Below, piece by piece: positions 1 through 9,463 of a DNA stretch of 64,000 bases. Both the position numbers and the translations under genes were made by a program. The stretch is from Gulosibacter sp. 10 (GTDB taxonomy: Bacteria > Actinomycetota > Actinomycetes > Actinomycetales > Microbacteriaceae), in NCBI RefSeq assembly GCF_900163695.1, contig NZ_FUIC01000007.1, positions 1-64,000 of the forward strand, written 5' to 3'. How positions within the stretch are numbered: position 1 is the stretch's first letter; every line of letters starts with the position of its first letter. The notes beneath the pieces are model-generated. The model had not been told where the DNA came from and ran no database searches. It saw nothing but the letters and a program-made list of their open reading frames with translations.

Positions 1-56
1 CCTCGGCGGTAACCCACCGACCAGCCGAGTACGACCAACCTCCTGACCGGGTACAG

Positions 57-2942
57 CTAGAACCGCTCCGCGAGCAGCGTCGCGAGGTGCTTGCCCTCGC
101 GCCCGGCGAGCTGATCGGCCTGCGTGCGGCAGGAGAACCCGTCCGCGAGGAAGATCGAGTCCTCCCCCGCCTGCCGCAGCGCCGGCAGCAGCGAGTTCTC
201 GGCCACGGCGACCGAGGTCTCGTAGTGCCCCTTCTCGAGGCCGAAGTTGCCCGCGAGCCCGCAGCAGCCCGAGAGCTGCGTGAGCTGGGCGCCGAGGCGC
301 TGCAGCAGCGCCCGGTCGGGGCCGAAGCCGATGACCGAGTGCTGGTGGCAGTGCGGCTGCACGACGATCTCGAGCCCGTCGAGCCGCGGCAGTTCGACGG
401 AGCCCTCGGGCTTCACCGGCGCGAGGCCGCTCAGCACCTCCGAGAGCGTGAACGTCGAATCCGCGATGAGGCGGGCGCGCGGGTCGTCCGGGAAGAGCTC
501 GAGCAGGTCGCTGCGCAGCACGGCCGTGCAGCTCGGCTCGACGCCGACGATCGGGATGCCCGCCTCGACGGCCGGCGCGAACTCGTCCATGAGCTTCGAC
601 AGGCGCGCGCGGGCGCCGTCGAGCTGTCCGGTGGAGATCCAGGTGAGGCCGCAGCAGACCGGGCTGCCCGGGGTCACGACTTCGAGGCCGACGTGCTCGA
701 GCACGCGCACCACGTCGTGATCGATCTCCGGGGTGAAGCCGTTGCTGAACGAGTCCGCCCAGACCATGACGCGGCCCTTTCCGGTGCGGGGCGCGGACGC
801 GGCGAGCGCCGAGCCCGATCGCTCCGCCCTCGCGCGCTCCTTGGCGAAGGTGCGCCCCGAGATCGGGGGGATCGTCCGGCGCTTGTCGACGCCCGCGAGC
901 GGCAGCATGAGCCTGCGCAGCCAGCCGATGCGGAACATGCCGTTCACGATCGGCGCGAACGCCGACATGAGCTTCTCCCAGCGGGGCAGCTGCCCGAGCA
1001 CGTAGTGGTTCATCGGCCGCAGCCGGCCCTTGTACTTGCGGTAGAGTGTCTCCGACTTGTAGGCGGCCACGTCGACTCCGGCCGGGCAGTCGCTCGCGCA
1101 CGCCTTGCACGAGAGACAGAGGTCGAGCGATTCCGCCACCTCCGCCGACTTCCAGCCGTCCTTGACGAGCCCGCCGTTCGTCATCTCCTGCAGCACGCGC
1201 GCGCGGCCGCGGGTCGAGTGGGTCTCGTCCTTCGTGGCCATGTAGCTGGGGCACATGAAGCCGCCCGCGCCGCGGTTGTCGGCACGGCATTTGCCCATGC
1301 CCACGCAGCGGTGCACGGCCTTCGTGAAGTCCCCCGCGTCCTCGGCCCACGCGAACCCGCCGCGCACGCGCGGAGTCGGCAGCGCCTGGGGCCGGCGCAG
1401 GTCCGCGTCGAGCGGCGCCGGGTCGACGAGGATCTCCGGATTGAGGAGGTTGCGGGGGTCGAAGAGCTCCTTGAGCCGGCGGAACGCTCCCAGCGCCTCC
1501 TCGGAGTACATGAGCGGCAGGAGTTCGCCGCGGGCCCGGCCGTCGCCGTGCTCCCCCGACATCGAGCCGCCGTATTCGGCGACGAGCCGGCCCGCGTCGA
1601 GCATGAAGGCGCGCATGGCGGCGCCGTCGCGCTCGAGCGGGATCGAGAGCCGCACGTGGATGCAGCCGTCGCCGAAGTGCCCGTAGGGCATGCCCTCGAT
1701 GCCGTGCTGCTCCGTGAGCCTGTCGAAATCGCGGAGGTACTCGCCGAGCCGCTCGGGCGGCACCGCGGCGTCCTCGAAGCCGGGCCAGCACTGCTCGTCC
1801 GACTGCGTGCGGCTCGCGAGGCCCACGCCGTCCTCGCGCACGCGCCAGAGCGGCCGCGCCGCCGCGGCGTCGGGGATGATGGTGCTCGAGATCGCTGCGG
1901 AGGCGGCCACGAGCCTGTGGGCGCGATCGAGCGCATCCACCTCGTCCTCGCCGGGCATCTCGATGAGCAGCCAGCCGGCGCCCTCGGGCAGGGCCGCGAC
2001 GGCCTCCGCGCCGTGGTGGCGGCGGACCGCGTCGACGAGGCGCGCGTCCAGCCCCTCGATCGCGCCCGGGCGCTGGTCGAGCAGCGCCGGCACGTCGTCG
2101 GCCGCGGCGACCATGGAGGGGTAGCCGAGCGCGATCGTCACGGGCGAGGAGGGGATGTCCACGAGGTCGACCGTGGCGCCGAGCACGATGCCGAGGGTGC
2201 CCTCCGAGCCGACGATCGTCTTGGCGAGCGAGTGGCCGTTCTCCGGCAGCAGCGCCTCGAGCGCGTACCCCGACACCTGCCGGCCGAAGCGGCCGAACTC
2301 GAGGCGGATGGTCGCGAGCTGCTCCATCGTGAACTCCTGCAGCCCCGGCACCACCGAGAGGTCGTCGGATGCCGTGTACCGCCGCCCGAGGCCGTCGATC
2401 ACGTCGAGGTCGACGATGTTGTCCGCCGTGCGCCCGAAGCGCAGCGAGTGGGAGCCGCACGCGTTGTTGCCGATCATGCCGCCGATCGTGCACCGGGTCC
2501 ACGTCGAGGGGTCGGGGCCGAAGCGGAGCCCGTGGGGTCTGGCGGCGTTCTGGAGCTGCGCGACGATGACGCCCGGGTCGACCTTGGCGGTCTTCGCCTC
2601 GGGATCGATCGAGTGGATGCGGTTGAGGTGGCGGGAGGTGTCGACGACGATGCCGCGGCCGATGGCGTTGCCGGCGATCGAGGTGCCCGCGCCGCGCATG
2701 TGCAGGGGCGTGCCGGTGGCCCTGGAGACGTCCGCGATCGCGATGAGGTCCTCGGCGGACTTGGGGAAGGCCACGACCTCCGGCACGATCCGGTAGTTCG
2801 ACGCGTCGGAGGCGTACTCCGCCCGGCGCAGCGAGGAGGTGGCGACCTCGCCGTCGATGCGCTCGCGGATCATGGAGGCGATCTCGCGCTCGTCCTTCGA
2901 CAGCGGTCCGCCCGGTCTCGTCTGCGCCTCGCTGATCGTCAT
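57..2942 (-). CDS. FAD-binding and Fe-S-binding oxidoreductase (D-lactate/glycolate dehydrogenase type)
   Basis: A 961-residue fusion of a GlcD-like flavoprotein and a GlpC-like iron-sulfur protein. Residues about 50-190 form the FAD-binding PCMH fold (GAGTSIAGNAIG region). Residues about 260-520 are the FAD-linked oxidase C-terminal domain with the SGEHGDGRARGE signature. Two ferredoxin-like clusters follow, one ending in MCPSY and one reading CLSCKACASDCP. Two CCG repeats (VCCGLTW, SGCCGLAGNFG) close the protein. Known relatives oxidise D-lactate, glycolate or 2-hydroxyglutarate and pass electrons to quinone at the membrane; the substrate here is not decided by sequence. The ATG at 2942 has AAGGAC upstream. 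It appears monocistronic. An L-lactate dehydrogenase lies in the same window (37848). Confidence 0.88.
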   Translation of the reverse strand: MTISEAQTRPGGPLSKDEREIASMIRERIDGEVATSSLRRAEYASDASNYRIVPEVVAFPKSAEDLIAIADVSRATGTPLHMRGAGTSIAGNAIGRGIVVDTSRHLNRIHSIDPEAKTAKVDPGVIVAQLQNAARPHGLRFGPDPSTWTRCTIGGMIGNNACGSHSLRFGRTADNIVDLDVIDGLGRRYTASDDLSVVPGLQEFTMEQLATIRLEFGRFGRQVSGYALEALLPENGHSLAKTIVGSEGTLGIVLGATVDLVDIPSSPVTIALGYPSMVAAADDVPALLDQRPGAIEGLDARLVDAVRRHHGAEAVAALPEGAGWLLIEMPGEDEVDALDRAHRLVAASAAISSTIIPDAAAARPLWRVREDGVGLASRTQSDEQCWPGFEDAAVPPERLGEYLRDFDRLTEQHGIEGMPYGHFGDGCIHVRLSIPLERDGAAMRAFMLDAGRLVAEYGGSMSGEHGDGRARGELLPLMYSEEALGAFRRLKELFDPRNLLNPEILVDPAPLDADLRRPQALPTPRVRGGFAWAEDAGDFTKAVHRCVGMGKCRADNRGAGGFMCPSYMATKDETHSTRGRARVLQEMTNGGLVKDGWKSAEVAESLDLCLSCKACASDCPAGVDVAAYKSETLYRKYKGRLRPMNHYVLGQLPRWEKLMSAFAPIVNGMFRIGWLRRLMLPLAGVDKRRTIPPISGRTFAKERARAERSGSALAASAPRTGKGRVMVWADSFSNGFTPEIDHDVVRVLEHVGLEVVTPGSPVCCGLTWISTGQLDGARARLSKLMDEFAPAVEAGIPIVGVEPSCTAVLRSDLLELFPDDPRARLIADSTFTLSEVLSGLAPVKPEGSVELPRLDGLEIVVQPHCHQHSVIGFGPDRALLQRLGAQLTQLSGCCGLAGNFGLEKGHYETSVAVAENSLLPALRQAGEDSIFLADGFSCRTQADQLAGREGKHLATLLAERF

Positions 2943-3056
2943 GCCCGAGACGTCCTTTCCCAGCTTCTGGATACGGTGGTCGAGTAGGCGTGGAGCCCAC
3001 CGGACAACTGTACGCGGATCGGCCGGACGGGGGACGCGGCGCGTCCGCGGGCCGGC

Positions 3057-4409
3057 TCACCCGGACGGCGGCGCGGGGATCTCGACGACGCTCCGCCCGC
3101 CGGTGAGATCGATGAGCTCCAGCGTCGTCGCCGAGGCCACCGGGCCCGCCGCGGTCGCCTCCGTGCCGAGCCCGCCGCGCGCGTCCCGCCAGGCGCCGAG
3201 CAGGCGCCGCCCTCCCAGCCACAGGTGCCAGCCCGCGAGCGTCCCGAGCCCGGAGCCCTCCCGGATGCTCGCCGCCGCCGCGGCGTCCTCGCCCCGGGCC
3301 GGGCCGAGGGGTGCGCGGTCGGGCAGCGCGACCCCGACGCCGCGGAGCGAGAACCGCCGCCCGTCCCAGTCGTAGTCGGCGGCGCCCTCCGCGGCCGGCC
3401 CCTGCGCGAGGCAGCGGTACTCCGCGCCGGCGGCGTCGAGCCGCGAGCGCGCGACCGCCTGGGCGCGATCGCCCACATCCACGCTCGCCCAGCGGCGGCG
3501 CAGCCGGTCCGCTACGACCGCGGTGGTGCCCGACCCGCCGAAGGGGTCGACCACGAGGTCGCCGGCCGCGGTGGTCCAGCGCAGGACGACCTCGAGCAGC
3601 CCCTCGGGCTTCTGCGTGGCGTAGCCGGTGCGCTCGGCGGAGAGGTTGAGCACGGGGCGCACGCCGAGCTCCCGCACCGCGTCGCCGTCGACGAGCGTGA
3701 GCCCGCCCTCGAGCACGTCGCGGAGGATCGTGTCGACGACGTGCCGGCCCTGGCCGTCCGTCCTCGACCCCATGAACGGCTTGTCGAGGTACTGCCGCTC
3801 GTAGAGCGGATTGACGCGGAACCGCTCGGACCGCCGGTAGAGCAGCAGGTCGTCGTGCTTGCGGGGCACCGAGGTCGTGCGCGAGGCCCCGCCGCTGCGA
3901 TAGCTCCAGACCAGGCAGTTCACGAAGTGCTCGCGGCCGAAGACCTCGTCGAGCACGACGCGCACCCAGTGCGAGCTGTGCCAGTCGACGTGCACGCAGA
4001 TGGCGCCGTCGGCCGCGAGCAGCTCGCGCGCGAGCACCAGCCGGGGCACTAGCATCCGCAGGTATCGCGCCGTGCCGCCCGCCCAGCGGTCGCTGTACGC
4101 GTGCAGCTCGAGGGCTCGGCGCCGCCCCGCGTCGTCCTGCGTGAGGATGCGGCTGCGGTAGTCGGCCTTCGAGTCGAAGGGCGGGTCGAGGTACACGAGC
4201 TTCGCGCGGCCCCGCCCATCCCCCGCCTCCGCCTCCGCCTCGACCACGAGGCGCGCGAGGGCCTCGAAGTTGTCGCCGTGGATGAGGCGGCCCCGCGGCG
4301 CCTCCTCGAGCGGGGCGGCCGCTGCCCGCGCACCGTCGAGGGCTGCCCGCGCCTGCAGCCTCCCCTCGGCGAGGATGCCCGGCAGCTCGTGCAGCAGGGT
4401 CCCGCTCAC
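3057..4409 (-). CDS. orphan site-specific DNA methyltransferase (N4/N6, beta-class order)
   Basis: An amino DNA methyltransferase of about 450 residues. The catalytic motif YLDPPFDS (motif IV) comes before the AdoMet-binding motif DPFGGSGTT (motif I), which defines the permuted beta class. The order LIHGDNFEAL, DPPF, ATQKPEGLLEVV, FGGSGTT is typical of type III Mod and stand-alone methylases. The modified base (N6-adenine or N4-cytosine) and target site cannot be read from the sequence. I place the start at a GTG (4409). A 9-codon ATG frame beginning at 4435 ends over this GTG and may couple translation. No restriction endonuclease gene flanks it, so it looks like an orphan regulatory or anti-restriction methylase. 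The C-terminal ~130 residues are not recognised. Confidence 0.8.
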   Translation of the reverse strand: MSGTLLHELPGILAEGRLQARAALDGARAAAAPLEEAPRGRLIHGDNFEALARLVVEAEAEAGDGRGRAKLVYLDPPFDSKADYRSRILTQDDAGRRRALELHAYSDRWAGGTARYLRMLVPRLVLARELLAADGAICVHVDWHSSHWVRVVLDEVFGREHFVNCLVWSYRSGGASRTTSVPRKHDDLLLYRRSERFRVNPLYERQYLDKPFMGSRTDGQGRHVVDTILRDVLEGGLTLVDGDAVRELGVRPVLNLSAERTGYATQKPEGLLEVVLRWTTAAGDLVVDPFGGSGTTAVVADRLRRRWASVDVGDRAQAVARSRLDAAGAEYRCLAQGPAAEGAADYDWDGRRFSLRGVGVALPDRAPLGPARGEDAAAAASIREGSGLGTLAGWHLWLGGRRLLGAWRDARGGLGTEATAAGPVASATTLELIDLTGGRSVVEIPAPPSG

Positions 4410-4542
4410 GCGGCCCGTCGGTTCTGCTCGCTCATGCGACCAATGTATCCGACCCCGCGGCGCGCCGTGGCGGCGGGCCGGAGCGGCGCCGCCCGACGCG
4501 AGGATGGAGGGGATCCGATCGGCGACGAGGACGGAGGAGGCC

Positions 4543-5430
4543 ATGCGAATCGAGGTCGAGCTCTCGGCCTGGCAGTTCGACTGCTGCGGCACGATCCCCG
4601 AGATCGGCGAGGAGGTGCGCTGGACGATCTACGCGAACGACCCCGCCGCGCGGAGCGCGAGCCGCCTCCCCTCCTACTCGGAGGACCACCACGACACCCC
4701 GCCCGCGGGCGCCCCGACCCGGGCCGTCGAGGGTCTCGTCGTCGGCAGGCGCGCCGTGCGCTTCCCCGTGGTGCCCGTCATCGGCAACCCGATCGGCTCC
4801 ACCGTCGACCACGCGCATCCGCGCTTCGGCGAGATCGAGGAGTTCGAGCGGGAGGGGCTCGGGTACGAGTACGTCATCGAGCTCGAGGTGCCGGACGATG
4901 CGGAGCTGCCGCCCTACGAGCGGCCGCCGAGGCGCGAGGACCGGACGGATGCCGATTCGGTGGACATGACGGACGCCGTGGGCACGGCGCTGGTCGGGCT
5001 CCTCGCCCGCCTCCGGACCGCGTACGGCGAATGCGCTCGCATCGACGTCGCCGATGGCGGCCGCGCCGTCTCGGTGCGGCCGTACGAGGAGGAGGCCACG
5101 GGCGTGCACTGGGGCCGCTTCGGCGGCGATGACCCGCGGCTGATGGCCTATGCGGGCAGGGGCCGGTGGCGGCTCCCCGACGCCGTGGAATCGGTGCGCA
5201 CCATAGAGCGCCTCGCCGCCGCGGCCGCGCGGGGCGACGTCGCCGAGGTCGCCGGGCCCGATGAACCCGCGAGCATGGCGACGCTCACCCGGGCCGATCT
5301 GCACGGCGAGGAGCCGATGGTCTTCCGCCATCCCGACACGCGGCGCCGGCTCGGGACCTCGAAGGAGAACGGCGCCGTGGTGATGATGGGAAGGATGCTG
5401 CCGGCCCGCCGGTACTCCGCCTGGTCCTGA
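4543..5430 (+). CDS. conserved hypothetical protein (DUF6578-like N-terminus)
   Basis: 295 residues, soluble, with no signal peptide. The N-terminus (VELSAWQFDCCG then GEEVRWTIY) resembles the actinobacterial DUF6578 family; I am moderately sure of that assignment. The N-terminal half is followed by a charged linker and a second region with the sequence GVHWGRFGGDDPR. No catalytic motif is recognised. The start is set by GGAGGAGG at 4533-4540, immediately before ATG 4543. It is divergent from the methyltransferase, with 133 bases between the two starts that must hold both promoters. Function unknown. Confidence 0.75.
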   Translation: MRIEVELSAWQFDCCGTIPEIGEEVRWTIYANDPAARSASRLPSYSEDHHDTPPAGAPTRAVEGLVVGRRAVRFPVVPVIGNPIGSTVDHAHPRFGEIEEFEREGLGYEYVIELEVPDDAELPPYERPPRREDRTDADSVDMTDAVGTALVGLLARLRTAYGECARIDVADGGRAVSVRPYEEEATGVHWGRFGGDDPRLMAYAGRGRWRLPDAVESVRTIERLAAAAARGDVAEVAGPDEPASMATLTRADLHGEEPMVFRHPDTRRRLGTSKENGAVVMMGRMLPARRYSAWS

Positions 5431-5460
5431 ACGGCGACTGCGGCGCCCCCCGGTCGTCGC

Positions 5461-6711
5461 CTAGGACGAGGACACGTTGACGATCTTCGGCGCGCCCTCC
5501 TCCATCACGATGTCGCCGCGCACCTGGAAGGTCTGCGAGTGCTTCGAGGAGCTCGAGTTGCCGACCACCGTGATCTTCGCGTCGGAGGAGGTGAAGGAGG
5601 TCGCCGAGACCGAATCGAGCCCGCTCGCCTGGCTCGAGACCGTGAGCGACTTGAGATCGGTGTCCCTCGTGATGGACGGGCACTCGCCGTCCATGTTGTC
5701 CGGCACCTGCACGCAGCGGTCGATGCGGTCTCGCACCTGCGAGAGCACGGCGTCCTCGAACTTGCTGTTCGGCTTGGCGTCGAAGGAGACCGAGGCGGCG
5801 CTCCCCGAGGGGCTCGCGACCTCGACCGTCTCGGGATCGCCCTCCACGGTGAAGTACTCCCCCGCCTCCGCGCCGATGGTGTAGATGCCGGGGTACAGGT
5901 AGAGCCGCGAGGCCGAGTCGGGCAGCGCCACGGTCTGGCCGCCGATCGACAGCCCGGGGAGCCCCTTCGCGTCGATGTCCACCGCGGTGACGAGCGGCCG
6001 ATCGATGGTCCACGTCTTCTCGGATCCGTCGCCCTCCGCGGTGAGCGAGAGCGTGTGCTCGAACTCCTCGCCCTCGAGCGAGAGCGTCACGAGCACGCTC
6101 GCCGTCTCGGCGGTCTGCTCGACGCGCTCGACCCCGATCACCTCGACGCGCGAGTCGGCGTGCGCGAGCGCCTCCGCGGCGACGACGTCGTCCTCGCCGA
6201 GCCCGGTCGCGGGGTCGACGAGGTCGTTCGCGGCCGAGAACTCGCCCTCGGCGATGTGCCCGACGTACTGGTCGACCGTCTCGACGGGCGCGTCGAAGCC
6301 GAAGACGTCGAGGCCGCCGCCCGTCTCGGTGGCCTTCGGGCCGCGCTCGCCGTCGGCGGTGGCCTCCTCGAGCGAGGCGTTGTCCGAGTTGAGCCACCAG
6401 AAGCCCACGGCCACGATGAGCACGAGGACGACCACCATCGCCGTGACGAGCCACGCGGCGCCGCGCCGACGCGGCGCCGAGGGCTCCTCCTCCGCCTGCG
6501 GCTCCGGCTCGGCCCCCGGGGCGAGCAGCCCGTCGAAGAGATCGGGACCGGTCTCCGTCGGAACGGGTTCCGCCTGCGGCGGCGTCCCGAGCGGCGGCAG
6601 CTCGGGCCACTCCTGCCCGTACGCCTGCGTCGGCTCCTGGTCCGGGGAGCCCGCGCCCTGCGGGAGCCGGTTCGGGGACTGGTCGGGATCGTCGTGGCCG
6701 GGATGGTTCAT
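5461..6711 (-). CDS. membrane-anchored hypothetical protein with large extracellular region
   Basis: 416 residues. The first ~75 residues are Pro/Glu/Gln-rich and acidic and should be cytoplasmic. A basic patch (RRRGAAW) then precedes one membrane segment (VTAMVVVLVLIVAVGFWW), and about 300 extracellular residues follow. The external part alternates short beta-rich stretches and contains a Cys pair near the C-terminus (DRCVQVP, GECPSI). This type II topology is common among actinobacterial envelope proteins of unknown role. I do not recognise a named domain. The gene converges with the preceding forward gene, 30 bases apart, over an imperfect hairpin (GGCGAC/GTCGCC arms). Confidence 0.72.
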   Translation of the reverse strand: MNHPGHDDPDQSPNRLPQGAGSPDQEPTQAYGQEWPELPPLGTPPQAEPVPTETGPDLFDGLLAPGAEPEPQAEEEPSAPRRRGAAWLVTAMVVVLVLIVAVGFWWLNSDNASLEEATADGERGPKATETGGGLDVFGFDAPVETVDQYVGHIAEGEFSAANDLVDPATGLGEDDVVAAEALAHADSRVEVIGVERVEQTAETASVLVTLSLEGEEFEHTLSLTAEGDGSEKTWTIDRPLVTAVDIDAKGLPGLSIGGQTVALPDSASRLYLYPGIYTIGAEAGEYFTVEGDPETVEVASPSGSAASVSFDAKPNSKFEDAVLSQVRDRIDRCVQVPDNMDGECPSITRDTDLKSLTVSSQASGLDSVSATSFTSSDAKITVVGNSSSSKHSQTFQVRGDIVMEEGAPKIVNVSSS

Positions 6712-6793
6712 GGAGGTCCAGTTTCTGGGTCGTCTCGCTGCGGGAACCCATCGATCCTAGCCAAGGGGCCCGAGGGAGGGGAATGCCGCGGGC

Positions 6794-7837
6794 CTACTCC
6801 GCCTTCGTGCGCCGACGTTCGAGCTCGAAGATGCCCCATCCGGCCAGCACGAGCACGACGGCGAGGCCGAAGACCGCGAAGGGGAGGTCGCCGCCGGTCA
6901 CGGCGATGTCGCCGCCCGCGTCGGCCGGCTCGGCATCCTGGCCGGGAGTCCGTTCCGGCACGGCGGCCTCCTGCGTGGCGGACGTCTCCTCCGGTCCGGC
7001 ACCGCCCTCGGATTCCTCGGCGGGCGACGCGCCGGGAGCGGTCTCGGCCGTCTCGCCGGGCTCGTCGGCGGGCGCGTTCGACGACGCCGTCGGCGAGGGG
7101 TCGCCGACGAATTCGAAGGTCCAGAACGACGCCTCGGGGTCGCCCTCGCTCCAGTCGAAGCGGATGCGCTCCTGCGCCGGGTCGGTCACCACGATCTGCA
7201 GCCCCTCGGCCGGGATCTCGACGGCGCCGGAGACCTCGCCCAGCGAGTGCTCGATCGGCGTGCCGTTGTCGAGGTAGAAGCCGACGAAGGTGCTCGACTG
7301 CCAGCGCGGCTCGACCGCGGTCCCGTTCTCCGTCAGCGGGGCCGCGAAGTAGAGCAGCCCCTCGTCGTCGGGCACCTCGACCGTGTTCGCCTCGGCGCCC
7401 TCCGCGGGAGCCTGCGGAGCGGTCTGGCACCGGGCCGCGAGCGCGCCGTCGTTGAATCCGTCGCCGACGACGCCGACGCTCAGCCCGCGCTCGTCGATCG
7501 GGATCTCCAGCGCGGTCCAGGTGCCGGGCTCGAGCGACGCGTCGCCCTCCCAGAGCACCGCCCCGCCCGATTCGCCGACGGCCGTCGCGGCGACCTCGAT
7601 CTCGCCGTCGCCCTCATAGCCTTCCGACACGCTCAGGATGAGCTCGGCGGTGCCGGAATCGCCGGTGCCGCAGTCGACGTGCGGCGGCATCCCCGCCCAG
7701 GCGTCGTCGCCGTAGGCGTGCGGATCGAAGGGCAGGTCTAGCGGACCGGCCTGCTCGGCGAGCGCGATCGCCCCGCCGCCGGCTGTGAGCACCGCGCCTG
7801 CCGAGGCTGCCAGCATCCATCGTGTGAATCGACGCAC
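6794..7837 (-). CDS. secreted surface protein with C-terminal LPxTG-like sorting signal
   Basis: 347 residues. I chose the GTG at 7837, which follows a GAAAGGGGAC ribosome site and gives a clean signal peptide (RRFTRWMLAASAGAVL...ALA). The mature part is about 200 residues of beta-rich sequence, then a long Glu/Pro/Ala/Thr-rich wall-spanning linker. The C-terminus reads IAVTGGD, a hydrophobic helix, then a basic ERRRTK tail, which is the architecture of a sortase-anchored protein with an LAxTG-like motif. No sortase gene is in the window. The function of the mature domain is unknown; a Cys in HVDCG and one in ARCQT could form a disulfide. Confidence 0.75.
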   Translation of the reverse strand: MRRFTRWMLAASAGAVLTAGGGAIALAEQAGPLDLPFDPHAYGDDAWAGMPPHVDCGTGDSGTAELILSVSEGYEGDGEIEVAATAVGESGGAVLWEGDASLEPGTWTALEIPIDERGLSVGVVGDGFNDGALAARCQTAPQAPAEGAEANTVEVPDDEGLLYFAAPLTENGTAVEPRWQSSTFVGFYLDNGTPIEHSLGEVSGAVEIPAEGLQIVVTDPAQERIRFDWSEGDPEASFWTFEFVGDPSPTASSNAPADEPGETAETAPGASPAEESEGGAGPEETSATQEAAVPERTPGQDAEPADAGGDIAVTGGDLPFAVFGLAVVLVLAGWGIFELERRRTKAE

Positions 7838-7920
7838 CCGTCCCCTTTCGAACAAGGGCCACAGCATACCCGCCGAGGCTCCCCGTCTCCGCACAGCGAT
7901 TCCCCAGGACCGGAGGACGA

Positions 7921-7954
7921 GGCGCGGCCGGGCCTCGACGGACCCGGCCGCGCC
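7921..7954 (-). terminator. hairpin terminator after aldehyde dehydrogenase
   Basis: Perfect 12-bp inverted repeat (7921-7932 and 7943-7954) with a 10-base loop, placed 14 bases beyond the stop of the aldehyde dehydrogenase and before the next gene on the same strand. It has no T-run, as is common in GC-rich actinobacteria. Confidence 0.6.
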
Positions 7955-7967
7955 TGCGACGCCCCCG

Positions 7968-9323
7968 CTACTTCGCGAAGCGGAAGAGCTTCTTGTTCGC
8001 GAACTCGAGCATGCCGACGCGGCCGAGCTCGCGCCCGTAGCCGGAGCGCTTCACGCCGCCGAAGGGCACATCCGCGCCCTCGAGACCCGCGCCGCCGATG
8101 AAGACCATGCCCACGTCGAGCTGCGAGCCCACCCGCTCCGCCCGCTCGAGGTCGTCGCAGATGACGATGGACCCGAGGCCGTAGGGCGAGGAGTTCGCGA
8201 GCGCGATGGCCTCCTCGTCGTTCGAGACGCGGTAGAGCTGCGCGACCGGGCCGAAGAGCTCTTCGCCGTACACGTCCATGTCGGGCGTGATGCCCCCGAT
8301 GACCGTCGGCGGGTAGACGTTCCCCTCGGCCTCGGTGCCGCCCACGAGCACCTCCGCGCCCTGGTCCACGGCGCCCCGCACCTGCTCGACGAGCCGCTCG
8401 GTGGCCGCCGCGGAGGAGAGCGGGCCGAAGTCGCCCTGCTCGTAGGACTGCCCGCCGATGGCCGCCTTGAACTTCTCGGCGAACTCGTCGAAGTACTCGT
8501 CCGCGACGACGATGCGCTTCGAGCCGTTGCACGCCTGGCCGCTGTTCTCCATGCGGCCCGCCACGGCGTGCTGGACCGCCTCGTCCAGATCGTCGGTGTC
8601 GAGCACCAGGAAGACATCGGAGCCGCCGAGCTCGAGCACGCACTTCTTCAGCGCGCGCCCGGCCTGCTCGGCGACGATGGCGCCCGCGCGCTCCGAACCG
8701 GTGAGGGAGACGCCCTGCACGCGGTCGTCCGCGATGATGTCGGAGATCTGCTCGTGCGTGGCGAACACGTTGACGTACGCGCCCTCGGGGAAGCCGGCGT
8801 CGCGGAACAGCTGTGCGAGCGCGAGCGCGGACTCGGGGCACTGCTCGGCGTGCTTGAGCACGACCGTGTTGCCCAGGAGGAGGTTCGGCACCGCGAAGCG
8901 GGCGACCTGGTAGTAGGGGAAGTTCCAGGGCATGATGCCGAGGATCACGCCGATGCCCTGGTAGCGGAAGAACGTTCGCAGGCCGTCCTCGACCTCGATG
9001 GGCTCGTCGGCGAGCCACTCTTCCGCCTTCTCGGCGAACTTCCCGGTGATCTGGCCGGAGAACTCCGCCTCGCCGATCGACTGGTCGAGCGGCTTGCCCA
9101 TCTCTCGCTGGATGATGGCGCCGAGCTCGTCCTTGCGCTCCTCGAACAGCTCGGCTGCCCGCTTCGCGAGGGCGGCGCGCTCCGCCACCGTGGTGGTGCG
9201 CGACCACTCCCGATAGGTGCGGTGCGCCGAGTCGAGGGCCGCCTCGATCTCCTCGGCGGTGGCGACGGGGTACTCGGCGACGGTCTCGCCATTGGCGGGA
9301 TTGATGACGGCGAAATTAGCCAT
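7968..9323 (-). CDS. NAD(P)-dependent aldehyde dehydrogenase, succinate-semialdehyde type
   Basis: 451 residues, the normal length for the short Sad/GabD-like subgroup. Key features are MPWNFPYYQ (coenzyme pocket), LTGSERAG (Rossmann glycine), LELGGSDVF with the general-base Glu, and NSGQACNGS with the catalytic Cys. The C-terminal PFGGVKRSGYGRELG is the family end motif. Such enzymes oxidise succinate semialdehyde or related aldehydes to acids in the cytoplasm. The true start is ATG 9323 (MANFAVINPA). It is followed by a strong hairpin, so it is probably monocistronic. Substrate specificity is inferred only from overall similarity. Confidence 0.9.
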   Translation of the reverse strand: MANFAVINPANGETVAEYPVATAEEIEAALDSAHRTYREWSRTTTVAERAALAKRAAELFEERKDELGAIIQREMGKPLDQSIGEAEFSGQITGKFAEKAEEWLADEPIEVEDGLRTFFRYQGIGVILGIMPWNFPYYQVARFAVPNLLLGNTVVLKHAEQCPESALALAQLFRDAGFPEGAYVNVFATHEQISDIIADDRVQGVSLTGSERAGAIVAEQAGRALKKCVLELGGSDVFLVLDTDDLDEAVQHAVAGRMENSGQACNGSKRIVVADEYFDEFAEKFKAAIGGQSYEQGDFGPLSSAAATERLVEQVRGAVDQGAEVLVGGTEAEGNVYPPTVIGGITPDMDVYGEELFGPVAQLYRVSNDEEAIALANSSPYGLGSIVICDDLERAERVGSQLDVGMVFIGGAGLEGADVPFGGVKRSGYGRELGRVGMLEFANKKLFRFAK

Positions 9324-9463
9324 GGGTATCGAACTCCAGCTCTTGGTTCTTCGTTGAATGTGGTGAGGGTGGTCGATGGGCCGGACGCGCGCTTCGGCGC
9401 CCGCGTCTCGTTCATCGGGATCGAGACGCCCGAACGCATTCGAGCATACCCGGTAAATTACTC

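Noticed and set aside
87-2987. A very long open frame on the plus strand opposite the FAD/Fe-S dehydrogenase gene
   Set aside because: In GC-rich DNA the frame opposite a real gene lacks stops. Its translation is Arg/Ala/Glu-rich with no known motif, while the minus strand encodes a complete recognised enzyme.
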